37,703 nt of DNA, taken from contig JAQCBH010000021.1 of NCBI GenBank assembly GCA_027621365.1, positions 1 through 37,703 of the forward strand. Reading direction: 5' to 3'. Positions 1 through 8,314 of the stretch are shown here, piece after piece. The DNA comes from Bacteroidota bacterium (GTDB taxonomy: Bacteria; Bacteroidota; Bacteroidia; NS11-12g; UBA955). The notes under the pieces are model-generated. The model saw only the letters and a program-made list of their open reading frames with translations. It made no database searches and was not told the DNA's origin. Position 1 is the first letter of the stretch. Every line of letters begins with the position of its first letter. The translations under genes and the position numbers were made by a program.

Positions 1-217
1 AGCCGCTGGCTTGGGTGTTTGGGACTCCCCCCTCCAGGGATCAGTGAGCCCGGCAGGGCGAGCTAGTCCAATTCAGTCCCATTTTGAAAGAGAATTCGCT
101 GCCAGAAAATCACAGCATCAACACCATGCACCGAAACCTAAATCATGAAACATGCTCCATGAGTGCAAACTTTCTCGCCACTATGGTGAATTAACCGAAA
201 CCATAAGAATCAGTTAT
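1..217. other. Left-edge stretch without a recognisable gene
   Basis: I see no supported gene here. The longest open frame entering from the left edge (bases 2-148, +) gives about 48 codons rich in Ser, Ala, His and Lys, with no recognisable domain. It could be the last residues of a gene beginning outside the window, but nothing confirms this. No tRNA fold, terminator or repeat stands out. Confidence 0.4.
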
Positions 218-610
218 TTACTCGTAATGAAACACGTACAATTCGTAATCCGTATCGTATTCTAGAGTGATTTTCATCCTGCCCCCTCCATCCAAATAGG
301 CCGTCCATGATGTTTCAGATGTGATGACATATTTTGAATTATATGTCTCAACCAATCCATTCAATGCACCCATATCTCTTGGAAAAAGAATGCAATAATT
401 AGACAACCCCGTTGAAGCATCAAAATAATACACGAATGTCCCTGTCGACATTTCTGTCTTGGCATATTTTGTCCCGCTGTTGGTGTAATCGATGGTAAAA
501 ACCTTATCTGGGTGCTCTGCTTTGATTTGATACAAGGAGAAACCAATCAATGCTTGTGCCTGACAAAAAACTGGCAACAGGAACAATAAGCCAATTAATG
601 CTTTTTTCAT
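218..610 (-). CDS. Small secreted hypothetical protein
   Basis: I do not recognise this family. The protein is about 130 residues and begins with a clear signal peptide: MKK, a hydrophobic core GLLFLLP, and a likely cut after CQAQA. The mature part is rich in Tyr, Thr and Asp and looks all-beta, as expected for a small periplasmic or surface protein. I chose the Met at 610 because MKKALIG is a typical signal-peptide start; an in-frame Met at 622 adds four residues and cannot be excluded. The gene stands alone, divergent from the M42 peptidase. Base composition is more AT-rich than the neighbours, which may indicate a recently acquired or fast-evolving gene (inference). No lipoprotein box and no T9SS sorting domain are visible. 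Confidence 0.7.
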   Translation of the reverse strand: MKKALIGLLFLLPVFCQAQALIGFSLYQIKAEHPDKVFTIDYTNSGTKYAKTEMSTGTFVYYFDASTGLSNYCILFPRDMGALNGLVETYNSKYVITSETSWTAYLDGGGRMKITLEYDTDYELYVFHYE

Positions 611-753
611 TTCTAAATTCATGTGAATCTTGATTCAATTTATAAAGTGTTCAAGAAATTTACAATACGGCTTTATGTATAATTCTAATTAAGTGCAAAC
701 AAAGTTGAAAACCCGATTCCAGCTGAATCCATGAATTGGCGACATTCGTAGCT

Positions 754-1824
754 ATGCGCAAAGATTCGCTTGAATTCCTGGAGACCTATTTGAACAACGT
801 AAGCCCCACGGGCTTTGAACACAGCGGCCAAAAGATTTGGTTGGACTACCTGAGCCCTTACATCGATGAGCAGTTCACCGATACCTATGGCACGGCGGTG
901 GGTGTGATCAACCCCGGAAAAGACTACAAAGTGGTCATTGAGGCGCATGCCGATGAAATCTCTTGGTTTGTCAACTACATCAGCGATGACGGCTATTTGT
1001 ACGTGATTCGAAACGGCGGCAGCGATTGGCAAATTGCACCCAGCATGCGCTGCAAGGTGCATTGCGAAGGCGGCCAGATTGTCGATGGTGTCTTCGGATG
1101 GCCAGCCGTGCACGTGCGCATGGGCAAAGACCCCGAAACCAAGCCCGAAAACGTCTGTGTGGACCTAGGCTGTTCCAGCAAACAAGAGGTCTTGGACAAG
1201 GGCGTTCACATTGGCGCTGTAGTCGTATTTGAAGCCGACATGAAGGTCTTGAACGAGCGCTACATTGTAGGGCGTGCCTTGGACAACCGCATGGGCGGCT
1301 TCATGATTGCCGAAGTTGCTCGCAAAATCAAAGAAGAAAAGCTCGAACTCCCCTACAGTTTGTATGTCGTGAACAGTGTTCAAGAAGAAATTGGCCTGCG
1401 CGGAGCGGAAATGATTTCCCGCCGCATCAACCCCGATGTAGCCATTTGCACCGATGTGACCCACGATACCTATGCTCCCTTGTACAACAAGAAATTGCAA
1501 GGCGATACCCAATGCGGAAAAGGCGCGGTGGTGACCTATGGCCCAGCAGTTCAAAACAAACTTCTCCAGCACATCATTGCCTCGGCTAAGGAATCTGAAA
1601 TCTCCATTCAACGCAATGCCGTTAGCCGCAGCACCGGAACCGATACCGACAGCTTTGCCTACTCCGGCATGGGTGTATCTTCAGCCTTGATCTCCCTACC
1701 CTTGAAATACATGCATACCACGGTAGAAATGGTTCAATTTGACGACGTTCAGTCTTGCATCGACTTGATGTACGCTAGTTTGAAACGTCTACCCTCAGGC
1801 GAAGATTTCTCCTACTTCAAATAG
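754..1824 (+). CDS. M42 family metallopeptidase (glutamyl aminopeptidase / PepA-type)
   Basis: A cytoplasmic dinuclear-metal aminopeptidase of family M42, which trims short peptides from the N terminus and usually forms dodecameric (tetrahedral) particles. The protein is about 356 residues, normal for the family. From the Met at 754, the expected ligands are in order: His65 and Asp67 in AHADE, bridging Asp177 in ALDNRMGG, the catalytic/metal pair Glu211-Glu212 in QEEIGLRG, Asp234 in CTDVTHD and His321 in MHTT. I prefer 754 (MRKDSLEF) over the in-frame Met at 736, whose extra residues look unlike the family. The stop TAG overlaps the GTG start of the acyltransferase by one base (TAGTG), so the two genes are probably cotranscribed and translationally coupled. 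Some members were named endoglucanase M, but the metal site argues for peptidase activity. Confidence 0.93.
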   Translation: MRKDSLEFLETYLNNVSPTGFEHSGQKIWLDYLSPYIDEQFTDTYGTAVGVINPGKDYKVVIEAHADEISWFVNYISDDGYLYVIRNGGSDWQIAPSMRCKVHCEGGQIVDGVFGWPAVHVRMGKDPETKPENVCVDLGCSSKQEVLDKGVHIGAVVVFEADMKVLNERYIVGRALDNRMGGFMIAEVARKIKEEKLELPYSLYVVNSVQEEIGLRGAEMISRRINPDVAICTDVTHDTYAPLYNKKLQGDTQCGKGAVVTYGPAVQNKLLQHIIASAKESEISIQRNAVSRSTGTDTDSFAYSGMGVSSALISLPLKYMHTTVEMVQFDDVQSCIDLMYASLKRLPSGEDFSYFK

Positions 1825-2729
1825 TGTCGGAATACCAGAGGCATAGTGTCAAACCCGCTCCATGGGCCTTTCGATGGGGCATCTACCCTTTTTTCAAGGG
1901 CTTGTCGCTATTGCCCTTTTGGGTGCTGCACCGCATTTCTGATCTGTTGTTCCTTCTGGTCTATGGAGCATTTGGGTATAGGAAGCGCGTTGTTCAAGAG
2001 AATATAGCCCTCTCCTTTCCCGAGAAGTCAGAAGAAGAGCGCCGGGCCATTGTTCGGGAGTTTTACCGGCATTTCTGCGATGTCATTGTCGAAACCATCA
2101 AAGGATTGAGCATTTCAGCCGACGAACTCTCCAAGCGAATGGTGAACGTTGACCAACACATCTACGATCAGTTTGAGAAAGAAAATCGCAATGCCATTGT
2201 GGTCATGAGCCATTGTGGCAATTGGGAATGGATCTGCTTGATGTCTCAATTGTCTTGCCAGCAAAAGGTTCAATGCGTATACAAGACCCTGTCGAACACC
2301 GGTTTTGATTGGATGATGTTCAAACAGCGAACCCGCTTTGGTGTCAATGCTGTACCCATGGAGCAAATTCTTCGTGTAATGAGCAGCAACCTAAGCACCA
2401 CCACCGTTACGGCTTTCATCGGCGACCAAAGCCCCTCCAGCACCAAGGGAGTGCACTGGAGCCACTTTTTGAACCAGGATACCGCTTTCATGATGGGATC
2501 AGAAAAGATTGGGCAGAAGTTCGACATGAGCCTGATTTACCTCAGCTGCGAAAAAGTGGGCCGCAGTCGTTATAATGCTCGTACTAGGCTCTTAACCGAC
2601 AAACCCAAAGACTGCCAACCCGGTCAAATCACCGAAATGATCGCCCAAGCCGTCGAAGCAGAGATTCGCCAACAACCGTCCTACTGGTTGTGGAGCCATC
2701 GCCGTTGGAAACACAAAAAAGATTCATAG
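1824..2729 (+). CDS. Lysophospholipid / lipid A acyltransferase family protein (LpxL/HtrB-like)
   Basis: A membrane-associated acyltransferase of the LpxL/HtrB superfamily, which transfers fatty acyl chains to lipid A precursors or related envelope lipids at the inner face of the inner membrane. It has about 301 residues. A hydrophobic N-terminal anchor (residues about 20-50, with GLSLLPFWVLHRISDLLFLL) is followed by the diagnostic H(X4)E motif His130-CGNW-Glu135 in SHCGNWEW, and by a basic region ending in YWLWSHRRWKHKK, the typical tail of the family. The start is GTG at 1824, overlapping the peptidase stop by one base. This is translational coupling to an unrelated function, as is common in compact Bacteroidota genomes. 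The exact substrate (lipid A, or a flavobacterial amino lipid) cannot be read from the sequence. Confidence 0.9.
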   Translation: MSEYQRHSVKPAPWAFRWGIYPFFKGLSLLPFWVLHRISDLLFLLVYGAFGYRKRVVQENIALSFPEKSEEERRAIVREFYRHFCDVIVETIKGLSISADELSKRMVNVDQHIYDQFEKENRNAIVVMSHCGNWEWICLMSQLSCQQKVQCVYKTLSNTGFDWMMFKQRTRFGVNAVPMEQILRVMSSNLSTTTVTAFIGDQSPSSTKGVHWSHFLNQDTAFMMGSEKIGQKFDMSLIYLSCEKVGRSRYNARTRLLTDKPKDCQPGQITEMIAQAVEAEIRQQPSYWLWSHRRWKHKKDS

Positions 2730-2757
2730 CCTTTTTCAGTTAAAACAAGCATTGTTC

Positions 2758-2765
2758 TATATTTG
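2758..2765 (+). promoter_or_regulatory. Bacteroidota -7 promoter box for the ArsR gene
   Basis: TATATTTG matches TAnnTTTG exactly and lies 14 bases before the ATG at 2780. No clear TTG -33 element is visible at the usual distance; a T-rich stretch lies at 2732-2736. The predicted leader is about ten bases. Confidence 0.6.
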
Positions 2766-2779
2766 CGACCCTTAATCGC

Positions 2780-3109
2780 ATGAAAAAGACCGATTCCTTT
2801 GAAGTCAGCGTTCAAGCCTTGGCCCGCCTGAGCAAAGCCCTTGGGCACCCCGCTCGCATTGCCATTTTGCTGCACTTGCAGCAAGAGGGCAATTGCACCT
2901 GCCAAGACATTGTCGACGCCCTGCCATACAGCCAAAGCACCGTTTCTGGCCATTTGCAAAAACTCAAAGAAGGTGGATTCATTGCCATGAAGCCGGTCAA
3001 GACCTCCAGCATATATTCGTTGAATAAAGAGTCATTGACTGAACTCCAACGATCAGTGGGTGAAGTATTTGGAATCAAACAAGAAAAGAAACAGCTCAGC
3101 CTGTTTTAA
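2780..3109 (+). CDS. ArsR family winged-helix transcriptional regulator
   Basis: A 109-residue ArsR-type repressor. A winged helix-turn-helix spans about residues 12-95: the helix beginning [11 protein letters not shown], the recognition helix [19 protein letters not shown], then a wing. Residues Cys39-Thr-Cys41 (NCTCQDI) sit where classical ArsR proteins carry the CxC of the alpha-3 metal or metalloid site, so thiol-based sensing is possible. No dedicated resistance gene is adjacent, and many Bacteroidota homologues carry this motif without a proven ligand. It is monocistronic: it has its own -7 box and its stop overlaps the convergent DUF1015 gene by four bases. Its target genes are not identifiable here, and autoregulation is the default guess. 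Confidence 0.92.
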   Translation: MKKTDSFEVSVQALARLSKALGHPARIAILLHLQQEGNCTCQDIVDALPYSQSTVSGHLQKLKEGGFIAMKPVKTSSIYSLNKESLTELQRSVGEVFGIKQEKKQLSLF

Positions 3110-4308
3110 AACAACTGGGTAATCATACCCGTTTGCATCTTGGGTTCAATCCAAGTACTTTTAGGAGGCATAATCAAGCCTTGATCTCCCACTTTCTTGA
3201 CTTCATCCAAGGTGCAAGGTGCCAGCACTAGTGCCAACTGAATGCTCTCTTGGTTCAGTTGTTCCCTCAAATCTTCAAGTTGAGTGTCACCGCGCAAAAA
3301 GGACATGCGCTCATCGCTGCTGGAGTCAACCACACCCAATAAGGGTTCCAATATTTGCTTTTCAGCCTGGTACACATCGAGATTTTCTACGGCATTCTCT
3401 CCACTGGGTTTTAGCAAATCCACGCAAATCGTTCCCTCTTTGTGCATGACCAAACAACGACCGTGACGCAGCTCCTCGTCATTCTCCTGACAGGCCTGAA
3501 CCTTCAACCCTGATAATTCCAAGGCTTTCGTGAGTTCATCAAGTCTCATTGTCCAACTCGAATCGCTAAAGATTCGGTGAAAGGACTTGATGGCCAATTC
3601 CTGACCGTCTAACAGGAGGGCCATGAAACCTGTGTCTGTTTGCCCCTCTAAATAGGTGGAACAAGCGGCTACTCGATGGTGACCGTCGGCAATGTATATT
3701 TTCTGCAATCCTTGCAGGTGATTCAGCACTTCGCTGCAACGGGCATCTTCACAAGGAAGAGCGTACAATTGATGCCGCAATCCTTGGGCATCTTCGTAAT
3801 CCAAATCAGGGCTGGATTGTAGCATGGCTTTCCCCAATTCCACCACTCGAGAGGGCAACGTTTGGGTCAACAACACGGGCTCTGCCATAGAGTTGAGCGA
3901 CTCAAGGTAGCGAACCAAGCGATTTTCTTTGGCCTTGATGGTGTTTTCGTGTCGGACGATTCGGCCATTTCGGTATCCATCAGCTGTGACGCCTACGATC
4001 CACCCTTCGTAATGCTCGCCATCGGGCTTGATTTGCTTGTAGTAGCACAAACCTTCGGGCAACTCCAGCATGACATCGGTCTGCATGAGGGACTGAAAAT
4101 TGGCCACACAGGCCTGGTAAAATTCATCAGAACCTTGTTCCAAACGCGCATCCAAATACTGAGGCTTGACTATGCGCATGTAGCTCAAGGGCTCTTCTTG
4201 AGCTTTGTTTTGCAACCATTTGAGCGGCAATTTTCCCGAACCCAAAGACGTGACCCGATGGGCCACTTCTTGTTTGGGAATGACAGAGCGAAACGAAAAG
4301 AATTTCAC
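3106..4308 (-). CDS. DUF1015 family protein, last gene of the serine operon (candidate serine kinase-like enzyme)
   Basis: A 400-residue DUF1015 protein. The hallmark ADGHHRVAA lies near the middle (about residues 205-215, after KIYI) and is flanked by the conserved alpha/beta core. The start is GTG at 4308, two bases after the serA stop, so it is almost certainly cotranscribed with serC and serA, an arrangement I know from other Bacteroidota. The DGHHR loop recalls the ParB/SerK fold, in which some members phosphorylate free serine with a nucleotide. My recollection is that some DUF1015 proteins have been linked to free-serine kinase activity, but I cannot verify this. A role with O-phosphoserine or serine is therefore inferred mainly from operon context. 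No signal peptide or membrane segment is seen. The 3' end overlaps the ArsR gene by four bases. Confidence 0.9.
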   Translation of the reverse strand: MKFFSFRSVIPKQEVAHRVTSLGSGKLPLKWLQNKAQEEPLSYMRIVKPQYLDARLEQGSDEFYQACVANFQSLMQTDVMLELPEGLCYYKQIKPDGEHYEGWIVGVTADGYRNGRIVRHENTIKAKENRLVRYLESLNSMAEPVLLTQTLPSRVVELGKAMLQSSPDLDYEDAQGLRHQLYALPCEDARCSEVLNHLQGLQKIYIADGHHRVAACSTYLEGQTDTGFMALLLDGQELAIKSFHRIFSDSSWTMRLDELTKALELSGLKVQACQENDEELRHGRCLVMHKEGTICVDLLKPSGENAVENLDVYQAEKQILEPLLGVVDSSSDERMSFLRGDTQLEDLREQLNQESIQLALVLAPCTLDEVKKVGDQGLIMPPKSTWIEPKMQTGMITQLF

Positions 4309-4310
4309 TG

Positions 4311-5261
4311 TTACGCTTTCAAATGCTGACAGATACGCTCTGCCAATTCAAGACCCACACGTTCTTGGGCTTCAGCAGTCGAAGCACCTACGTGGGCCGA
4401 CAAACTCACGTTGGGAGCTTGCAGCATCACATTATTGACTGGAGGTTCCTGCTCAAATACATCAACCCCAGCAAAAGCGATATGACCCGATTCCAAGGCC
4501 TGTCTCAGAGCGGCCTCATTCACGACTCCACCTCGGGCACAGTTGATCAAAACCGAACCAGGTTTCATTGAACTCAATTCAGACGCTCCAATCACTTCCG
4601 TGCTACCAGGAGTATGAACTGTAATGGCATCTGATTGCGCCAATACGGTTTCCAATTTTTGGCCTTTCAGTACCACTTGGAAATTGTGCTGCTGGTAAGC
4701 TGAATGGTGATGAACCACTACTTCAAAGCTGCGCTCTTTGTAGTCGTATACCAGAACTTCCATACCCAACCCAATGGCCATTTTGGCCACCTCCATTCCT
4801 ATTCTGCCAAAGCCAATGATGCCGAGTTTCTTGCCCATCAATTCAAAGCCGTTGGAGGCTTTCTTTTTCAAAGCAGAAAACTCTTCATTGCCTTTTTCAG
4901 GCATGCTGCGGTTCGATTCGTGCAAATAGCGAGAAACCGACAACAAATGGGCAAACACCAATTCTGCGACGCTACGCGATGAAGCATTGGGGGTATTGAC
5001 CACTACAATTCCTTTGGATCCCGCGTGAGCCAAATCAATGTTGTCCATTCCGACACCCGCACGGCCAATAAGTTTCAAATGACCCGCATCCATGATCTCA
5101 GCAGTCACCTTAGTGGCACTTCGAACGATCAAGGCATCGTATTCTCCAATTCTATCGGCTAAATCGGCTTGAGCGATTTTGTCGGTACTGACGTGGAAAC
5201 CCGCGGCTTCCAATATGGCTTTTCCAGCGGCATCAATGCCGTCGTTGGCTAAAATTTTCAT
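4311..5261 (-). CDS. serA: D-3-phosphoglycerate dehydrogenase, short form
   Basis: Catalyses the first step of serine synthesis, NAD-dependent oxidation of 3-phosphoglycerate to 3-phosphohydroxypyruvate, in the cytoplasm. At 316 residues it is a short type lacking the C-terminal ACT or ASB regulatory domains, so classical serine feedback is not expected. The Rossmann motif KLGIIGFGRIGMEVA is near the middle. The catalytic Arg is in CARGGVVNE, the Glu in GVDVFEQEPP and the His in LSAHVGAST. An unusual His-rich insertion (VVVHHHSAYQQH) follows the second Rossmann strand, where cofactor-specificity residues normally lie. It sits between serC (three bases upstream) and DUF1015 (two bases downstream). 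The pairing with serC makes SerA more likely than another 2-hydroxyacid dehydrogenase. Confidence 0.93.
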   Translation of the reverse strand: MKILANDGIDAAGKAILEAAGFHVSTDKIAQADLADRIGEYDALIVRSATKVTAEIMDAGHLKLIGRAGVGMDNIDLAHAGSKGIVVVNTPNASSRSVAELVFAHLLSVSRYLHESNRSMPEKGNEEFSALKKKASNGFELMGKKLGIIGFGRIGMEVAKMAIGLGMEVLVYDYKERSFEVVVHHHSAYQQHNFQVVLKGQKLETVLAQSDAITVHTPGSTEVIGASELSSMKPGSVLINCARGGVVNEAALRQALESGHIAFAGVDVFEQEPPVNNVMLQAPNVSLSAHVGASTAEAQERVGLELAERICQHLKA

Positions 5262-5264
5262 GAA

Positions 5265-6341
5265 TTAAGAGAAGGATTGAATGACTTGAACCAAGGCTTG
5301 AACGCTTTCAATGGGTAGAGCGTTGTAAAGGGAGGCACGGAATCCGCCGACAGAGCGATGGCCCTTGACGCCGCTAATTCCCGCTTCTTTGCAGGCGGCC
5401 ATGAATTGAGCTTCCAACTCTGGGTTTTCTTCTTGAGGAACGAAACAAACGTTCATTTGGCTGCGTGAATCCAATTCAGCGGTTCCTTTGAAAACAGGAC
5501 TGGCATCGATGGCCGAATACAGCAAATCAGCTTTGGCTTGATTTCGCTGAGCCATGGCTTCCAATCCACCCATTTCCTTGACCCATTCCAAGTTGTATTT
5601 GGAGACCAAAATCGGAAAAACAGGAGGCGTATTGTACATGCTGCCATTTTCGGCGTGCACCGAGTAACGAAGCATGGTGGGAACGTGGCGGTCAGCCACG
5701 CGCTCGTACATGGATTTGCGAATGGCTACCAGGGTGACACCGGCAGGGCCCATATTCTTTTGGGCACCGGCGTAAATCATGGAGAATTTGGAAATATCGA
5801 CAGGGCGAGAGAAAATATCACTGCTCATGTCGCAGATCATCGGCACAGGGCTATCGATGAAACTGTGCATCTGGGTGCCATAAATGGTGTTGTTGCTGGT
5901 GCAATGGAAATAATCAGCATCTGATGGAACCGAATAATTCGCGGGAATGTGGTTGAAATTCGCATCAGCGCTGCTGGCAACGACATCAACAGAACCGTAA
6001 GCCTTGGCTTCAGCCAAAGACTTTTTGGCCCATACACCGGTATTCAGGTAGGCGGCTTTGGTTCTCAGGAAATTCATGGGAATTTGGTAGAACTGAGTGC
6101 TGGCTCCGCCTTGTAGAAAGAGCACATCCCACTCATCGTTCAATCCCAAAAGTTCCTTGACCAAAGCGTGAGCCTGGTCCATAACGGCTTGGAATTCTTT
6201 GCCTCTGTGAGACACCTCGAGAACCGACAATCCGGTTCCGGCAAAATTCTGGATGTCTTGGATGCTTTTTTCAAAGGCCGAGGCGGCCAAGATGGAGGGG
6301 CCCGCTGAGAAATTGTGGACCTGCTTGCTGCTACTTGTCAT
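5265..6341 (-). CDS. serC: Phosphoserine aminotransferase
   Basis: A PLP enzyme that converts 3-phosphohydroxypyruvate and glutamate to O-phosphoserine and 2-oxoglutarate; it also serves pyridoxine synthesis in some bacteria. It has 358 residues from the chosen Met at 6341 (MTSSSKQVHNFSAGPS). An upstream in-frame Met at 6374 is rejected because it would place the promoter-like region inside the gene and adds non-homologous residues. Family hallmarks are HNFSAGP at the start, VLEVSHRGKEF, FLQGGAS, the PLP lysine in YAGAQKNMGPAG, and VGGFRASLYNA near the end. It is the first gene of serC-serA-DUF1015. No serB phosphatase is nearby, so the last step of the pathway is encoded elsewhere. Confidence 0.96.
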   Translation of the reverse strand: MTSSSKQVHNFSAGPSILAASAFEKSIQDIQNFAGTGLSVLEVSHRGKEFQAVMDQAHALVKELLGLNDEWDVLFLQGGASTQFYQIPMNFLRTKAAYLNTGVWAKKSLAEAKAYGSVDVVASSADANFNHIPANYSVPSDADYFHCTSNNTIYGTQMHSFIDSPVPMICDMSSDIFSRPVDISKFSMIYAGAQKNMGPAGVTLVAIRKSMYERVADRHVPTMLRYSVHAENGSMYNTPPVFPILVSKYNLEWVKEMGGLEAMAQRNQAKADLLYSAIDASPVFKGTAELDSRSQMNVCFVPQEENPELEAQFMAACKEAGISGVKGHRSVGGFRASLYNALPIESVQALVQVIQSFS

Positions 6342-6347
6342 GCACTG

Positions 6348-6355
6348 CAAATTAA
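6348..6355 (-). promoter_or_regulatory. Near-consensus -7 box for the serC operon
   Basis: Read on the minus strand this is TTAATTTG, one mismatch from TAnnTTTG, six bases before the serC ATG. If used, the transcript would start at or almost at the start codon. No convincing -33 element is seen. Confidence 0.4.
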
Positions 6356-6359
6356 CCAC

Positions 6360-6368
6360 TATTATTGC
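6360..6368 (+). promoter_or_regulatory. Variant -7 box (TATTATTGC) before the 6390 gene
   Basis: TATTATTGC is one mismatch from TAnnTTTG and resembles TATAATTGC and TATCATTGC, which precede two other secreted-protein genes in this window. It lies 21 bases before the ATG. Confidence 0.35.
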
Positions 6369-6376
6369 GGGCAATC

Positions 6377-6382
6377 AAGGAG
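6377..6382 (+). promoter_or_regulatory. Shine-Dalgarno-like AAGGAG that fixes the 6390 start
   Basis: AAGGAG is seven bases before the ATG at 6390. Such a strong match is uncommon in Bacteroidota, where most genes (including most here) lack one, so it supports the choice of this start over the longer frame from 6315. Confidence 0.5.
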
Positions 6383-6389
6383 TACGCCC

Positions 6390-6956
6390 ATGCTGAAGAA
6401 AGTTTACGCAATCATCATACTGGCCCTGTCCTTTAGCGCCGCTCAGGCTCAATACGAAGGGTTGGACAGCAGCCGACTATCCCAGCAACGAAACACCGAT
6501 GACGAATACCAGCGATCATCGGCACTCTCCTTTTCGGAACACCTTCAATACGGATTAGAAACCCAGATTTTCTCCTTGTACAACGGTATTTATTTGGAGG
6601 CCTACCCCATTGCTATGTACAATCTGAAGAACCGCATCTACGCCGGCATTGGCCCTCATTTCGCCTTGGTCACAGCGGCCGGAATGGTACCTAGGGCCCA
6701 GATGCAAGTGGGCGGAGAAGCCTTTGTTCGCTTGGCCGTTGAGTCCTTGTTCATTCAAGGCGAATACAAATGGATTCGCGCCCAAGACCCGAATGGGATT
6801 GAACCCAAAGTGTTTCAGTCTCCCATTGTAGGCCTTGGATTCATATACGGGCAAAACATGGGATCATGGGCCATGGTGGGCTTGTCAACCCAACCAGAAA
6901 TGGGTCAGATTTCTCCCTTAGGAAGAATCGTTTACCGAATCGGGCTCTGCTTTTAA
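6390..6956 (+). CDS. Small exported hypothetical protein, possibly an outer-membrane barrel
   Basis: I do not recognise the family. The protein is 188 residues with a signal peptide (MLKKVYAIIILALSFSAAQAQ, likely cleaved after AQA). The mature part has alternating beta-prone stretches and ends in an aromatic residue (YRIGLCF), as outer-membrane beta-barrels of this phylum often do; passages such as VGLGFIYGQNMGSW also look like barrel strands. The function is not inferable. The start at 6390 is supported by AAGGAG seven bases upstream and by the signal peptide. The gene is divergent from serC and convergent with nuoN, overlapping its end by four bases, so no terminator fits between them. Confidence 0.75.
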   Translation: MLKKVYAIIILALSFSAAQAQYEGLDSSRLSQQRNTDDEYQRSSALSFSEHLQYGLETQIFSLYNGIYLEAYPIAMYNLKNRIYAGIGPHFALVTAAGMVPRAQMQVGGEAFVRLAVESLFIQGEYKWIRAQDPNGIEPKVFQSPIVGLGFIYGQNMGSWAMVGLSTQPEMGQISPLGRIVYRIGLCF

Positions 6957-8314
6957 GGCATGAACCACATGGGGGCACAACCCACGAGCAAAATCGCTAC
7001 AGAGACCAGCATCAGCACCCATGAGAATTTCGCATTGGGCGTTGATTCTTGCGTATCGGCAAAGGCAAATCGGAAAGCTCGGAAGTAATAGGCAATGCTC
7101 AATAGGGTTCCCAACAAGGCAAATCCAACGGCCAAGGGATGAATGGAAAAAGCAGAAGCAAACAAATAATACTTGCCCGCAAATCCAGCCGTCAAGGGAA
7201 TACCCGCCAAAGACAAGAAGACGATAACCATGTTCACAATGGCCCATCGGTTGCTAGACAAACCGTTGAACATGGTGAAATCCATTTTACCGCTGCGCTG
7301 TGTAGCCCATTCAATCCAAGCAAAGGCTCCGGTACTGGCGATGCTGTAGGCAACAAGGTAGAGGTACAGAATCGAATCAGCTTCGAATTGCGCTTGACCT
7401 ACCAGCAAGAGAACGAGTAGCATATAGCCGGCATGTGCAATGCTGGAATACGCCAACATACGCTTGGGTGAAGATTGAACCAAGCCCATCATGTTGCCTA
7501 CGATGATGCTCAAAATCGCCAATATCGCTACCGCATTTTGGTACCACAAAGACATAGGCTCAAAAGCCATGGTCACGCGCAGCAAGGCAGAAAATCCGGC
7601 AATTTTCACAATGGTCGCCATGAAGGCGGTGCTTCGGGTTGGGCTTCCTTCGTACACGTCAGGGGCCCAGAAATGGAAAGGAACGGCTGATACTTTAAAC
7701 AGCAATCCAACGGCTAAGAGCACCAGACCCGCAACTAACATCGGCGGATATACACCAAAATGGGCGTACATGCTGGCTTTGTGAGTCATGGACTGCAAAA
7801 CCAAGGTTCCAGTAGCTCCGTACAAAAAGGCCGATCCCAACAACAATATAGCGGTGGAGAAGGCACCCAATAGGAAGTATTTGATGGCCGCCTCGTTGCT
7901 AAAAATGTTTTGTTTGTCAGATCCAGCCAATACATAAAGAGGAATAGACATTACCTCTATTCCCAAAAACATCATGACCAAATTCTCCTGACCTACCAAC
8001 ATGACAGCTCCTGTCAAGCTCAACATCATCAAGCCCAAACGATCACTTCCTTTGCTGGACAAGGCATCGAATACGGCGATGACCAAGGCGCCAATGCCAC
8101 ACAAAAGGGCGACAAACAGACGATCCATCGAAGAATAGGAAATCATGCTCTCGGGTACGGTGAGCCACGTAGCCAGATCCACCCCGCTTAGAGCGACCAA
8201 CCCGGCCAACATCAACAGGATGACCGATGGCCACTTCATGGCCGATTCAGGCTTATTGATGCCCAAAAACAGCACCAGAATGGCCGCAGCAAAAACAATC
8301 AACAATGCACTCAT
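6953..8314 (-). CDS. nuoN: NADH-quinone oxidoreductase subunit N
   Basis: An antiporter-like proton-pumping subunit of the complex I membrane arm, 453 residues with about 14 predicted transmembrane helices. Visible hallmarks are FLGIEVMSIPLYVLAG (the helix-5 Glu of antiporter-like subunits) and the conserved lysine helix region KVSAVPFHFWAPDVYEGSP followed by STAFMATIVKIAGF. It is the last gene of the nuoI-N cluster, and its ATG overlaps the nuoM stop by four bases. The end overlaps the convergent hypothetical gene by four bases and no terminator hairpin is visible. Whether the complex pumps H+ in this organism is assumed from the family. Confidence 0.95.
   Translation of the reverse strand: MSALLIVFAAAILVLFLGINKPESAMKWPSVILLMLAGLVALSGVDLATWLTVPESMISYSSMDRLFVALLCGIGALVIAVFDALSSKGSDRLGLMMLSLTGAVMLVGQENLVMMFLGIEVMSIPLYVLAGSDKQNIFSNEAAIKYFLLGAFSTAILLLGSAFLYGATGTLVLQSMTHKASMYAHFGVYPPMLVAGLVLLAVGLLFKVSAVPFHFWAPDVYEGSPTRSTAFMATIVKIAGFSALLRVTMAFEPMSLWYQNAVAILAILSIIVGNMMGLVQSSPKRMLAYSSIAHAGYMLLVLLLVGQAQFEADSILYLYLVAYSIASTGAFAWIEWATQRSGKMDFTMFNGLSSNRWAIVNMVIVFLSLAGIPLTAGFAGKYYLFASAFSIHPLAVGFALLGTLLSIAYYFRAFRFAFADTQESTPNAKFSWVLMLVSVAILLVGCAPMWFMP

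Noticed and set aside
2-148. Open frame entering from the left edge (+, about 48 codons)
   Set aside because: It has no recognisable domain and low-complexity composition. It could be a gene's end, but nothing beyond the absence of stops supports it.
2780-3109. ArsR gene as part of an arsenic-resistance locus
   Set aside because: No arsenate reductase, arsenite pump or methylase gene is adjacent; the neighbours are serine and lipid genes.
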